A stretch of DNA of 63,395 nt, from NCBI GenBank assembly GCA_018675425.1, contig JABGYD010000049.1, positions 1 to 63,395 on the forward strand, given 5' to 3'. Position 1 is the stretch's first letter. Each line of letters opens with the position of its first letter. Under the pieces are notes generated by a model. That model made no database searches, was not told the origin of the DNA, and worked only from the letters and a program-made list of their open reading frames with translations. The position numbers and the translations under genes are program-made. This DNA comes from Kordiimonadaceae bacterium (GTDB lineage: Bacteria; Pseudomonadota; Alphaproteobacteria; Sphingomonadales; Emcibacteraceae). Of this stretch, positions 38,100 to 47,066 are shown in pieces.

Positions 38100-39037
38100 T
38101 GAGCGACCAGCAACTTATTGATTTATTTTTAGAAATGATCCTGACGGAGCGGGCGGCATCGCTTAATACAATAAGCTCATACTCGAAGGACCTTAACCAA
38201 TTTATTATTTCAGTGCCAAGGCTCTCTAATAATATTTTTGAGTATGCCGTAAGAGATGATCTTAAAAACTATCTTATTCTTCTTAATAAGAGAAAATTTG
38301 CAGCCAGCACGGCTTCGCGAAAGCTCTCTTGTTTAAGACAAATTTTTAAATTTCTCTACGCAGAGGGTATTCGTAAGGATAACCCTACCCTTAACCTTGA
38401 AAGTCCATCTATTGGGAGATCGTTACCAAAGGTTCTAAGCGAAAAACAAGTTTCAAAACTACTTGGTGCTGCAGAGAACCGAGCAAGAGAAACCCTAAAG
38501 CTATTTGATTTTCGGCTGCTTGCTTTAATTGAACTACTTTATGCAACGGGCCTTCGGGTCTCGGAACTAGTGAGCTTGCCAAGAGCTTCCTTTAGGAGCG
38601 AGGAGCCGTATATTTATATCAGAGGGAAAGGGAATAAAGAGCGATTAGTTCCCTTGAGTGCGAGATCTCAAGCGGCGGTAAAAGATTATCTTAATGTTAT
38701 GGCGTTGGCTAAAAACGCCAAAGGAAAAGAAAAATATTCTCAAAATCAAAAAAAATGGCTCTTCCCGTCGACTGGAAAGCTCGGTCACTTAACTCGCCAT
38801 CGTTTTGCACAACTTTTAAAAGGCCTTGGTATAAAGGCTGGTATTCTACCATCTTCCTTGTCGCCACATGTTCTTCGGCATGCCTTTGCGACACATTTAC
38901 TTTCAAACGGCGCAGACTTGAGGGCGGTGCAGAAAATGCTTGGCCACGTGGATATCAGCACCACGCAAATTTATACACATGTTTTAGAAGAACGGCTTAA
39001 ATCGTTGGTACAAAATAAGCACCCACTTGTTAAATAG
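38099..39037 (+). CDS. xerD: Site-specific tyrosine recombinase XerD
   Basis: 312 residues. The N-terminal SAM-like domain includes TIESYLKDL-like TISSYSKDLNQF. The catalytic residues of tyrosine recombinases are all present: Arg153 (ATGLRVSEL), Lys177 (RGKGNKERLVP), His257 and Arg260 (SPHVLRHAFATHLL), His283 (MLGHVDISTTQIYTH) and Tyr292. XerD works with XerC at dif to resolve chromosome dimers. The housekeeping position and intact motifs argue against a mobile integrase. The stop codon lies within the 5' arm of its own terminator. Confidence 0.93.
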   Translation: MSDQQLIDLFLEMILTERAASLNTISSYSKDLNQFIISVPRLSNNIFEYAVRDDLKNYLILLNKRKFAASTASRKLSCLRQIFKFLYAEGIRKDNPTLNLESPSIGRSLPKVLSEKQVSKLLGAAENRARETLKLFDFRLLALIELLYATGLRVSELVSLPRASFRSEEPYIYIRGKGNKERLVPLSARSQAAVKDYLNVMALAKNAKGKEKYSQNQKKWLFPSTGKLGHLTRHRFAQLLKGLGIKAGILPSSLSPHVLRHAFATHLLSNGADLRAVQKMLGHVDISTTQIYTHVLEERLKSLVQNKHPLVK

Positions 39038-39069
39038 GGGCTTTATTTATTTAACAAGTATTTTTTTTG
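39025..39069 (+). terminator. Intrinsic terminator overlapping the xerD stop codon
   Basis: ACTTGTTAAATA (39025-39036) pairs perfectly with TATTTAACAAGT (39048-39059), 12 bp over an 11-base loop, followed by a run of T. The 5' arm includes the last xerD codons and part of its TAG stop. AT-rich but long, it should terminate rightward transcription. Confidence 0.88.
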
Positions 39070-39135
39070 TCGCCTTTTAAGATATCAAGAGGTATAAATG
39101 CTTTTTTGCAAACAACGGTAACGTAGTCTTAATAT

Positions 39136-40089
39136 ATGCAAACCTATCTTGACTTTGAAAAAACTATTGCCGAGCTGGAAAGTCGTATTCGCGACATGAA
39201 AGTTTTAGAAAGCGGTGATGAAATTAACATCGCAGAGGAAGTAAGGCGTCTTGAACGGAAGCTTGATAATCTTTTGCGGTCTACGTATTCTAAACTAACC
39301 TCTTGGCAGAAAATAAAAGTTGCTAGGCATCCTGATAGACCCCATTTGTCTGATTATATTAGAAACTTGTTTACGGACTTTATGCCCCTTTCTGGGGACC
39401 GAGGTTTTGCTGATGATCATGCAATAATAGGGGGGATTGGAAGATTTAATGGCCAAACAGTTATGGTGGTTGGGCATGAAAAAGGTAATGATACAGCAAG
39501 CCGTATTAAACATAATTTTGGAATGGCTCGCCCAGAAGGGTTTCGAAAAGCAATTAGGCTTTTTCATCTTGCTGACCAACTTAAAATGCCAATAATTACC
39601 TTTGTTGATACCGCGGGTGCCTATCCTGGTATTGGTGCGGAGGAACGTGGCCAAGCTGAAGCAATTGCTCGATCAACGGAGGCCTGTCTTGCAGTTAAAG
39701 TTCCGTTAATTAGTGTCATTGTTGGTGAAGGGGGATCAGGTGGTGCGGTGGCCCTCGCTGTTGGCAACAAAGTTCTGATGATGGAGCATGCCGTTTATAG
39801 TGTTATTTCACCAGAAGGCTGCGCATCAATTTTATGGAGAACTAATGAAAAGGCAGAAGACGCGGCTAACGCCCTTAAGATTACCGCCCAAGATCTTCAC
39901 AAGCTTGAAGTAATTGATGAAGTTATTCCTGAGCCTATCGGCGGGGCACACCGTGATCATGATCAGACCATGAAAACTGTTGGTAAAGCAATTGATAATG
40001 CCCTTTCGGAGTTTTCAATGATCAGCGCAGATAAAATCAAAGAACTTCGCAGCAAAAAGTTTCTTAATATGGGCAACATTGGTCTTTAA
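39136..40089 (+). CDS. accA: Acetyl-CoA carboxylase carboxyltransferase subunit alpha
   Basis: 317 residues. A coiled N-terminus (FEKTIAELESRIRDM) precedes RHPDRPHLSDYI, GDRGFADDHAIIGGIGR, the carboxyltransferase core FVDTAGAYPGIGAEERGQAEAIA and VIVGEGGSGGAVALAVGN, and SVISPEGCASILWR. With AccD it moves carboxyl from biotin to acetyl-CoA for fatty acid synthesis. It stands alone between the xerD terminator and converging secA. Confidence 0.97.
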   Translation: MQTYLDFEKTIAELESRIRDMKVLESGDEINIAEEVRRLERKLDNLLRSTYSKLTSWQKIKVARHPDRPHLSDYIRNLFTDFMPLSGDRGFADDHAIIGGIGRFNGQTVMVVGHEKGNDTASRIKHNFGMARPEGFRKAIRLFHLADQLKMPIITFVDTAGAYPGIGAEERGQAEAIARSTEACLAVKVPLISVIVGEGGSGGAVALAVGNKVLMMEHAVYSVISPEGCASILWRTNEKAEDAANALKITAQDLHKLEVIDEVIPEPIGGAHRDHDQTMKTVGKAIDNALSEFSMISADKIKELRSKKFLNMGNIGL

Positions 40090-40144
40090 GACGTCACACT
40101 AATTTTATAAAAGCCTCAGTATGCGAGCGCTATTTTCATTTTTA

Positions 40145-42880
40145 TTAGATTGCACCGTGACAATGCTTATATTTCTTGCCACTCTCGCATGGACAAGGGT
40201 CATTTCTACCAACTTTTGGGGTCACAAGTCCGTGACAATGCTTGTATTTTTTACCACTTCCGCAGGGGCAGACGGCATTGCGCGGGGTTTGCTTCCATTG
40301 CGCAGTACTTCCAGGAAGCGCTGCTCTAGAGTTATTGTTTCCAAGACGGCTTTCGTTCATACTGTCACGATCCGGCTCTGCGAGGCTTGGAACCTCTTCT
40401 GGACGGCGAATTTCAATATGAGAAAGTAGCAAAGCAACATTTTCACGGGTATTTGTAAGCATGCTTTCAAACATGGAGAATGATTCTGTTTTATACTCAT
40501 CAAGGGGATTACGCTGGCCATATGCACGTAACTGAATAACCTGTCTCAGATGGTCAAGTTGTGCTAAGTGTTCTTTCCAGTGGCTGTCAATGGATTGGAG
40601 TAAAATTGTTCGTTCAAGTTGTCTCATAATGTCCGGACCAATGTCGACACTTCTTTTCGCCATAAAGGTTTCTGTGGCGTCAACCAAGCGGTCTGCAAGA
40701 ATTTCACCGTCGATCCCATCTTCCTTAATCCATTCTTCGAGTCCAAAGTCGCGGGTAAAGATTCGTTTTGTTTCTATGGAAAGGCCCTTGCTATCCCAGT
40801 CTTCTGGATAACTCCGCGCAGGAATATAGTTGGCTATAAAGTCATCTATAAGGTTTTCACGCATATCAGAAATAGTTTCATCAAGATCTTCTTCAGTCAT
40901 AACCTCTCGTCGTTGCTCATATATAGCTTTACGTTGGTCATTCATGACATTATCAAATTTAAGGAGGTTTTTACGTATATCATAATTGCGGGTCTCAACC
41001 TTTTCCTGCGACTTTTCTACTGCCCGGTTGAGCCACGGGTGGGTCAAAGACTCTCCCTCCTCAAAGCCAAGTTTTTGCATCCAGACGTCCATCTTTTCTC
41101 CCCCAAATATGCGCATTAGGTCGTCTTCCATGCTAAGATAAAATTTGGAGTAGCCAGGGTCACCTTGGCGGCCAGATCGTCCACGCAGTTGATTATCAAT
41201 TCGGCGACTTTCATGCCGCTCGGTCCCAAGAACGAAAAGACCGCCCAGGTCGATCACTGCTCTTTTTTCTTCTGCAACCTCAGAGGTAATCATAGCAATT
41301 TTTTTGTCGCGGTTAGTAGAATTTTTCTCTGTTACTTCACGCTCAATACGCATGTCAATATTACCGCCAAGCTGAATGTCGGTGCCCCGTCCCGCCATGT
41401 TAGTAGCAATTGTTACGGCCCCCTTGCGTCCCGCTTGACTTACAATGTACGCCTCTTCCTCATGAAATTTAGCATTAAGAACCTTATGCTTTACCTTACG
41501 TTTTTTCAGCATATTGGCTAAATATTCCGATTTTTCAATACTTACAGTACCTACCAAAATAGGTTGTTCTGTTTTATAGCACTCTTCAATGCGGTCGATA
41601 ATTGCAGTATATTTCTCATTAGAAGTCCTGTAAATTTCGTCATGATCATCAATGCGGGCAAGGTCAACGTGTGTTGGTACTTCAATTACACCTAGTCCGT
41701 AAATATCTCCAAATTCAGATGCCTCTGTTGCGGCAGTTCCAGTCATGCCGGCGAGTTTATGGTAAAGGCGAAAATAGTTTTGAAAAGTTACAGATGCCAA
41801 TGTTTGGTTTTCTGAACGAATATCGACGTTTTCTTTAGCCTCAATGGCTTGATGGAGCCCTTCGGAAAGCCGTCTGCCGTCCATCATACGGCCAGTAAAC
41901 TCATCAATTAGAACAATTTCGTTGTTTTTGACGATATACTCTTTTTCTGCGTGAAAGAGTTTATGGGCTTTTAGCGCTTGGTTCACGTGGTGAACCACAG
42001 CTACATTGCCATAATCATATAAATTATCACTTTCAATTAGCCCTGCTTTACGTAGCACTTCTTCTAAATGTTCCATTCCCTCTTCAGTTAGGGTAATGGT
42101 TTTTGATTTTTCATCAATCTCATAATCTTCTTCAACTAGGTCGGGAAGAATTTTATTTATAGAAACATATAGCTCTGATTTGTCCTCAGTTGGCCCAGAA
42201 ATAATAAGTGGGGTCCGTGCCTCATCAATGAGAATGCTGTCTACTTCATCAACAATCGCAAAATGTGGTTCGCGCTGCGCCATTGCATCGGGATGAAATT
42301 TCATATTGTCACGAAGATAGTCAAATCCAAGCTCATTGTTTGTGGCGTAAGTTACGTCACAAGCATAAGCTGCTTTTCTATCTTCATCGGGAATATTAGG
42401 AATAATACAACCTACGGTCATTCCAAGAAAGCGATATACTTGCCCCATCCACTCGGAGTCACGGCTTGCCAGGTAATCATTAACTGTTACAATATGCACT
42501 CCTTGAGCAGGGAGTGCATTAAGGTATCCGGCTAACGTAGAAACAAGAGTTTTACCTTCACCAGTTTTCATTTCAGAAATTTGACCTTCGTGGAGAACTA
42601 TGCCGCCAATAAGTTGCACATCATAATGCCGCTGTCCTAACGCCCTAATAGCCCCCTCACGCACAACGGCAAAAGCTTCAACTAATAGGCTATCTAGGCT
42701 CTCCCCGTTAGTGAGACGGCCCCTAAATTCGATTGTTTTACCTCTTAAGTCCTCATCAGAAAGGGCCGAAATTTCGGGCTCAAGAGTGTTAATCGCCATT
42801 ACGCGGGGCTCGAGGCCTTTTAAGTAACGCTCGTTGGCGGTACCAAATATTTTTTTGGCAATTGTGCCTATTCCCAGCAT
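40145..42880 (-). CDS. secA: Preprotein translocase ATPase SecA, with two C-terminal SEC-C zinc motifs
   Basis: 911 residues. It has the N-terminal DEAD-like motor (Walker [10 protein letters not shown] near 100; DEVDSILID), a preprotein-crosslinking domain, the second nucleotide-binding fold ([32 protein letters not shown]) and a helical scaffold. SecA drives Sec translocation and receives cargo from SecB. The tail is odd: instead of one SEC-C motif it carries two in tandem, the first with Cys871, Cys873, Cys882 and His883, the second with Cys896, Cys898, Cys907 and His908. The two copies are also similar in DNA, suggesting a local duplication. Confidence 0.98.
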   Translation of the reverse strand: MLGIGTIAKKIFGTANERYLKGLEPRVMAINTLEPEISALSDEDLRGKTIEFRGRLTNGESLDSLLVEAFAVVREGAIRALGQRHYDVQLIGGIVLHEGQISEMKTGEGKTLVSTLAGYLNALPAQGVHIVTVNDYLASRDSEWMGQVYRFLGMTVGCIIPNIPDEDRKAAYACDVTYATNNELGFDYLRDNMKFHPDAMAQREPHFAIVDEVDSILIDEARTPLIISGPTEDKSELYVSINKILPDLVEEDYEIDEKSKTITLTEEGMEHLEEVLRKAGLIESDNLYDYGNVAVVHHVNQALKAHKLFHAEKEYIVKNNEIVLIDEFTGRMMDGRRLSEGLHQAIEAKENVDIRSENQTLASVTFQNYFRLYHKLAGMTGTAATEASEFGDIYGLGVIEVPTHVDLARIDDHDEIYRTSNEKYTAIIDRIEECYKTEQPILVGTVSIEKSEYLANMLKKRKVKHKVLNAKFHEEEAYIVSQAGRKGAVTIATNMAGRGTDIQLGGNIDMRIEREVTEKNSTNRDKKIAMITSEVAEEKRAVIDLGGLFVLGTERHESRRIDNQLRGRSGRQGDPGYSKFYLSMEDDLMRIFGGEKMDVWMQKLGFEEGESLTHPWLNRAVEKSQEKVETRNYDIRKNLLKFDNVMNDQRKAIYEQRREVMTEEDLDETISDMRENLIDDFIANYIPARSYPEDWDSKGLSIETKRIFTRDFGLEEWIKEDGIDGEILADRLVDATETFMAKRSVDIGPDIMRQLERTILLQSIDSHWKEHLAQLDHLRQVIQLRAYGQRNPLDEYKTESFSMFESMLTNTRENVALLLSHIEIRRPEEVPSLAEPDRDSMNESRLGNNNSRAALPGSTAQWKQTPRNAVCPCGSGKKYKHCHGLVTPKVGRNDPCPCESGKKYKHCHGAI

Positions 42881-43245
42881 CTTATTTTCCCTAGTTAGCC
42901 TGACATGTTTTTAATGGTAATTTATATTGAATTCGCAAAGTAGCCGATCACATTCAAGAATTCAAAAACTTACATATATATTATACAACATTAATAGAGT
43001 AGCACAAATAAGAATGCGAGTGACCACTGTCAATGTTTGTGGGCGATATAACCAGTATTTTTATTAGAATTAATAGACATCCCTTGATTTCAGCGCTTAT
43101 AATAGAGAAATAAAACCACTAAATTGAGATTAAGGCGCTCAGGATTGAAGTTTTTGGCTCTGTACCCAAGCACTTTAGGTTCTGTATACAACACAGTGGA
43201 GCTGAATATCCTATATATTTTAAACCTTGAGTAAGGATTAAAGAC
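42881..43245. other. 365-base gene-free gap between secA and mutT
   Basis: This gap between divergent secA and mutT holds both promoters. It has no open frame with coding character (best is 17 codons), no tRNA and no terminator I can see. An AAGGA ribosome-binding sequence precedes mutT. In other Alphaproteobacteria argJ, often with a peptidyl-prolyl isomerase gene, lies between secA and mutT; neither is here. Confidence 0.6.
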
Positions 43246-43692
43246 ATGACCGAATTTTGTCCAGACCCCCCGAGCGGATGGCCACGGGACCTCGTGAACA
43301 TTGTAACTGTATCTGCAGTGGTAATGATTGATATTGATGGCCGGGTTCTTATTGCTCAGCGTCCGGAGGGTAAAAGTATGGCAGGCCTTTGGGAGTTTCC
43401 TGGGGGTAAATTAGAGCCGGGTGAGACACCGGAAAGAGCACTTATTCGAGAATTGAAGGAAGAGCTTGGTGTTGATATTAGTGAATCCTGTCTTGCTGCG
43501 TTTACGTTTGCTTCGCACACTTACGATGATTTTCATTTACTGATGCCAGTTTACCTTTGTCGCAAGTGGGACGGACTTGTTAGGCCATGCGAGGGTCAAA
43601 AACTTAAATGGGTAAAGGTTGGGGATTTGAAAACATATCCTATGCCGCCTGCAGACGCACCATTAATTGCTATGATTAGAGATTTTTTATAA
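43246..43692 (+). CDS. mutT: NUDIX hydrolase, MutT-type 8-oxo-dGTP diphosphatase
   Basis: 148 residues. The complete Nudix box is GGKLEPGETPERALIRELKEELGV, with the REXXEE metal-binding helix. It is preceded by VLIAQRPEGKSMAGLWEFPG, typical of MutT proteins that remove 8-oxo-dGTP from the nucleotide pool. The position next to the methyltransferase gene is standard for Alphaproteobacteria. The 3' end overlaps that gene, on the other strand, by six bases. Confidence 0.92.
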   Translation: MTEFCPDPPSGWPRDLVNIVTVSAVVMIDIDGRVLIAQRPEGKSMAGLWEFPGGKLEPGETPERALIRELKEELGVDISESCLAAFTFASHTYDDFHLLMPVYLCRKWDGLVRPCEGQKLKWVKVGDLKTYPMPPADAPLIAMIRDFL

Positions 43693-44592
43693 AGACTTTG
43701 GCTTTGACCCAAGAGCAACTTTTAGACTTATTTTTCCAGTGCCAGGCTTTAAGGGTTGCTGCTGGCTTTCATGGGGAGCCCATCCCTTCATATAAATAAC
43801 ATCAAATGTCGCTGAAACTTTACCGTCCTCATTTCCATAATCCTGCTGATATTTTTCTGCCACAGCAAACATAAATTTTTTTGATGTTAGTCCCTTAAAC
43901 CTTTTTATTAGTGCGTTATTTTCACCCATATTTTTAAGTTCCTTCATGAGGGAAAAAGCATCTGTATAATTAACAGTAATTCGTTCTGTACTGATAACAG
44001 GTAATGAAAAACCTGCTCGTTGCATTAGCGTCCCGGCATCACGAATATCTATGAATGGGGACACATGAGGGGTAGCGCCCCCGCGAATATCTATGCCAGC
44101 CTTCAGCATTGAGGCTCGTAATTCAAAGAGCGTTTCGCCACCAAATACAGCACCCATAAATAAACCGTTGGGCTTAAGGCTTCTACGAATTTGAATCAGA
44201 GAACCAGGAATGTCGTTTATCCAATGAAGGGTAAGGCAGCTGATTATTAGTTCAAGGCATTGATTTTTATAAGGGAATAAGTCTTCATCAGCCTGAACCT
44301 TTTTCCCGTACTTTCCAGCCAACATTTTATGTGCCATATTTTGATTAATTAAAAATACATCCTTGAAATAACTTCTTATCGTATCATCACAAAGGTTCAT
44401 GCTCAGTATCGTCTCAAAGGACATTTTAATGTCATGCAAATTATCAATTAGTCGTTCACTGATCTCGCGATTTAGAAAATCATAATCTGAGAAGGACGCA
44501 GCAATACGCTCTCGTCGAGACCTGATGAGCGAACGATTAAACAGATCATTATTTTTGGAGGAAGCTTTAAAGGAAGAATTTTTTTGTGCCAT
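43687..44592 (-). CDS. SAM-dependent methyltransferase, BioC / NDUFAF5-like
   Basis: 301 residues. The N-terminal segment LFNRSLIRSRRERIAASFSDYDFLNREISERL, and further on LTLHWINDIPGSLIQIRRSLKPNGLFMGAVFGGETLFELR, match the family that includes BioC and mitochondrial complex I assembly factor NDUFAF5. The glycine-rich SAM motif I is weak (MSFETILSMNL where LELGCGTG is normal), so methyltransferase activity may be lost or unusual. NDUFAF5 hydroxylates an arginine of NDUFS7, and a similar non-methyltransferase role is possible. It converges with mutT, overlapping by six bases. Confidence 0.85.
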   Translation of the reverse strand: MAQKNSSFKASSKNNDLFNRSLIRSRRERIAASFSDYDFLNREISERLIDNLHDIKMSFETILSMNLCDDTIRSYFKDVFLINQNMAHKMLAGKYGKKVQADEDLFPYKNQCLELIISCLTLHWINDIPGSLIQIRRSLKPNGLFMGAVFGGETLFELRASMLKAGIDIRGGATPHVSPFIDIRDAGTLMQRAGFSLPVISTERITVNYTDAFSLMKELKNMGENNALIKRFKGLTSKKFMFAVAEKYQQDYGNEDGKVSATFDVIYMKGWAPHESQQQPLKPGTGKISLKVALGSKPKSL

Positions 44593-44798
44593 AATGACTA
44601 TATGGCATTTTTATAGACAAACGAAAAGAGGCAATTGACTTCCTGGGATCAAATAATGGGCGGTTTTGATTATCATGATATAAATTATATGCGGAATTAT
44701 TTCACAAAACATAATTTTAAATAATAAAAGCTCATTGAATAAAGACGCTACAAAACTATATATTGTACAGGGTTAATTAATAATGGAAAAAAATAAAA

Positions 44799-45062
44799 AT
44801 GTCCGATATCGTAATTTATACACGTCCCGGGTGCGGGTATTGTAATATGGCTAAGCAACTTTTGATTTCTAAGGGCAGCAAATTTAAAGAATTTAATATC
44901 TGGGCTAAGGATCAATATAAAGCAGAAATGGCCAAGCGTACTAGTGGCGCCAATACCGTACCTCAAATCTTTATTAATGGGGAGCATATTGGAGGTAGCG
45001 ATGATCTGTATGCACTAGATAGAGCGGGCCAACTTGATGGCCTTTTAGTTCAGAAGAGCTGA
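44799..45062 (+). CDS. grxC: Glutaredoxin 3
   Basis: 87 residues. A dithiol active site CGYC (Cys12, Cys15) sits in YTRPGCGYCNMAKQLL, with the conserved cis-proline TVPQIF and glutathione-binding GGSDDLYAL. It reduces disulfides and mixed glutathione disulfides. It begins a rightward run grxC-nitrilase-DUF1178-mobA. The nitrilase start follows three bases after its stop. Confidence 0.96.
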   Translation: MSDIVIYTRPGCGYCNMAKQLLISKGSKFKEFNIWAKDQYKAEMAKRTSGANTVPQIFINGEHIGGSDDLYALDRAGQLDGLLVQKS

Positions 45063-45065
45063 ATT

Positions 45066-45902
45066 ATGGAAAGGTCAAAAGATAAATTTAAAGTAGGCCT
45101 TATACAAATGACGTCTAGCCACGTTATGGACGATAATATACGCGTGGCTGACGAGCTTATTCGGCAAGCCGCCTCGCAAGGCGCCGAGTTTATTTTGACC
45201 CCTGAGATGACTACGCTACTTGATTTCGAATCAAAACAGGTGCTGAAGAAAATCACTATTGAAAGGGATACTTCTTGGCGACACTTTTCTTCCCTGGCCA
45301 AAGAGCTGGGAGTATGGCTGCTAATTGGATCAATTGCTATAAAGGTCGGTAAAAAAGCCACCAATAAAAGCTTCCTTTTTTCGCCAGAAGGTAAAAAAAT
45401 AGCCACCTATGATAAAATACATATGTTTGATGTCAATTTGCCAGGAGAAGATGCATATAAGGAATCAAGCGTTTATGTAGCAGGAACAGAAGCGGTGGTA
45501 GCTAGTCTTCCGTGGGGGAAAGTTGGGCTTTCAATATGCTATGATCTTCGTTTTCCTTATCTTTATCGAGCGCTGTCTCATGCGGGTGCAGTTATGCTTA
45601 CTGTCCCTGCAGCCTTTACAGAACAAACAGGGACAGCGCACTGGCACGCGCTTCTCCGCGCGCGCGCGATTGAAAATGGCGCATTTGTTTTCGCTCCAGC
45701 ACAGTGTGGTAAACACACTAATGGACGCAGGACCTACGGGCATTCCTTGATTGTTGACCCGTGGGGAAAGATTATCGGCGATGGCGGTAATGAAATTGGT
45801 GTTACTGTGACGGAGGTAAATATGGAGCAAGTCGTTAGGGCAAGAAATAGCATTGGTTCTTTGACCCATGACAAAAATATTGTTATACAAACAGTATCTT
45901 GA
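45066..45902 (+). CDS. Carbon-nitrogen hydrolase (nitrilase superfamily, Nit1-like)
   Basis: 278 residues. The Glu-Lys-Cys triad is visible: Glu47 in ILTPEMTT, Lys117 in YDKIHMFDV and Cys158 in GLSICYDLRFP. AHWHALLRARAIENGAFVFAPAQCG is typical of the Nit branch. Members of this branch with glutaredoxin neighbours act as deaminated-glutathione amidases, a metabolite-repair step; that substrate is inferred. It lies three bases after grxC. Confidence 0.9.
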   Translation: MERSKDKFKVGLIQMTSSHVMDDNIRVADELIRQAASQGAEFILTPEMTTLLDFESKQVLKKITIERDTSWRHFSSLAKELGVWLLIGSIAIKVGKKATNKSFLFSPEGKKIATYDKIHMFDVNLPGEDAYKESSVYVAGTEAVVASLPWGKVGLSICYDLRFPYLYRALSHAGAVMLTVPAAFTEQTGTAHWHALLRARAIENGAFVFAPAQCGKHTNGRRTYGHSLIVDPWGKIIGDGGNEIGVTVTEVNMEQVVRARNSIGSLTHDKNIVIQTVS

Positions 45903-45950
45903 ATGGTTACCCTCCAGGTTAACTAACCCTTTAGCCAGTTAGAAAATATA

Positions 45951-46454
45951 ATGATTCTATTTGACATAAAATGTAGTGACGGTCATATTTTTGAGGCCTG
46001 GTTTCAGAATAATGAAGCGTACGAACAGCAAATTGATAATGATCTTGTGGAGTGCCCTCTGTGTGGCTGTACTAAAACCTCAAAATCATTGATGTCGCCT
46101 AATATTTCAGCAAAGGGTGAGATTATTAGGGAAGCATATCAGTCTGAACAGGACAGCGAAGATCATAAAGTTACGGTGAGTGCCCACTCTAATTCAAGTA
46201 AAGAAGTTAGCTCGGATGATGTAAAACGTGCCCTTGATCATATGCATAATACTATGTCTAAGTTTCGTAGGCAGGTTGAAAAATCCTGTGAATATGTTGG
46301 GGATGATTTTGCGGATGAGGCACGAAAAATACATGCTGGAGAAAGTGAAAAGCGTGGTATTTATGGTGAAACAACTATTAGCGAAACCGAAGAGTTACTT
46401 GAAGAAGGTATTGATATCCTTCCGGTGCCGGGCTTAAATAAGCTTGATAGTTGA
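45951..46454 (+). CDS. DUF1178 family protein (zinc-ribbon-like)
   Basis: 167 residues. The family start MILFDIKCSDGHIFEAWF is followed by the cysteine pair VECPLCGCTKTSKSLMSPNI, resembling a short zinc ribbon. The rest is acidic with helices. The function is unknown. In Alphaproteobacteria it usually follows the nitrilase gene as here, which suggests, without proof, a shared metabolic or redox role. It lies 48 bases after the nitrilase and six before mobA. Confidence 0.9.
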   Translation: MILFDIKCSDGHIFEAWFQNNEAYEQQIDNDLVECPLCGCTKTSKSLMSPNISAKGEIIREAYQSEQDSEDHKVTVSAHSNSSKEVSSDDVKRALDHMHNTMSKFRRQVEKSCEYVGDDFADEARKIHAGESEKRGIYGETTISETEELLEEGIDILPVPGLNKLDS

Positions 46455-46460
46455 TGTTTT

Positions 46461-47066
46461 ATGATTAATAAATCTCAACATTATACGCCACCCCTTGGTT
46501 TTATTATTGCTGGGGGCACTTCAAGTCGGATGGGGAGAGATGATAAGCTTTTGCTTTCAATTTGTGGCAGTAGTATACTTAATCATGTGATCAATCGTTT
46601 ATCCCCACAATTAGGTAGCCTCATTGTTAATGCTAATAGAGAAGACCTGAATACCTCTTTGGAGGTTATCCCTGATCAGATAAAAAATTCGGGGCCTCTT
46701 GGTGGAATCTATACAGCGTTAAAGACTGCAAAAGAAAGAGGGTTTTCAAAAGTAATAACATCTCCAGCGGACACCCCGTTTATACCCAAGGATTTTGTGA
46801 GCAGGCTGGAGACCTATTCGTCTAAGCCTATTGTTGTTGCAAAATCTCAGGGCCGGGTTCATCCTATTTTGGCGCTTTGGGATACTACCCTTTTAAGCGA
46901 TATGGAATGGGCCCTCAATAAGGGCGAGCGAAAAATATTGAGTTGGATTGAAAAATATTCTCCAGCCCAAATTGAATGGATTGACGGACCAGATCCATTT
47001 TTTAATATTAATACACCAGAAGACCTTGCCCAGGCCAAAAAAAGACTATCACAAGGCAGTCTTTAA
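46461..47066 (+). CDS. mobA: Molybdenum cofactor guanylyltransferase
   Basis: 201 residues. It has the nucleotidyltransferase start IIAGGTSSRMGRDDKLLL, GPLGGIYTALK, SPADTPFIP and the closing FFNINTPEDLAQA. MobA attaches GMP to molybdopterin to give the guanine dinucleotide cofactor used by DMSO-reductase-family enzymes such as formate dehydrogenase. The adjacent fdhD on the opposite strand, overlapping by four bases, fits that role. Confidence 0.93.
   Translation: MINKSQHYTPPLGFIIAGGTSSRMGRDDKLLLSICGSSILNHVINRLSPQLGSLIVNANREDLNTSLEVIPDQIKNSGPLGGIYTALKTAKERGFSKVITSPADTPFIPKDFVSRLETYSSKPIVVAKSQGRVHPILALWDTTLLSDMEWALNKGERKILSWIEKYSPAQIEWIDGPDPFFNINTPEDLAQAKKRLSQGSL

Noticed and set aside
38099-39037. 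Tyrosine recombinase as a sign of a mobile element
   Set aside because: Sequence and position fit housekeeping XerD; there are no att repeats, phage genes or change in base composition nearby.
41979-41997. Inverted repeat TGGTTCAC-GTG-GTGAACCA in secA, resembling parS
   Set aside because: The arms are shifted relative to parS and the match to TGTTTCACGTGAAACA is poor; it lies in well-conserved secA coding sequence and is probably chance.
44656-44724. A 22-codon open frame (MGGFDYHDINYM...) between the methyltransferase gene and grxC
   Set aside because: No convincing ribosome-binding site, no similarity I recognise, and such short frames are expected by chance in AT-rich gaps.
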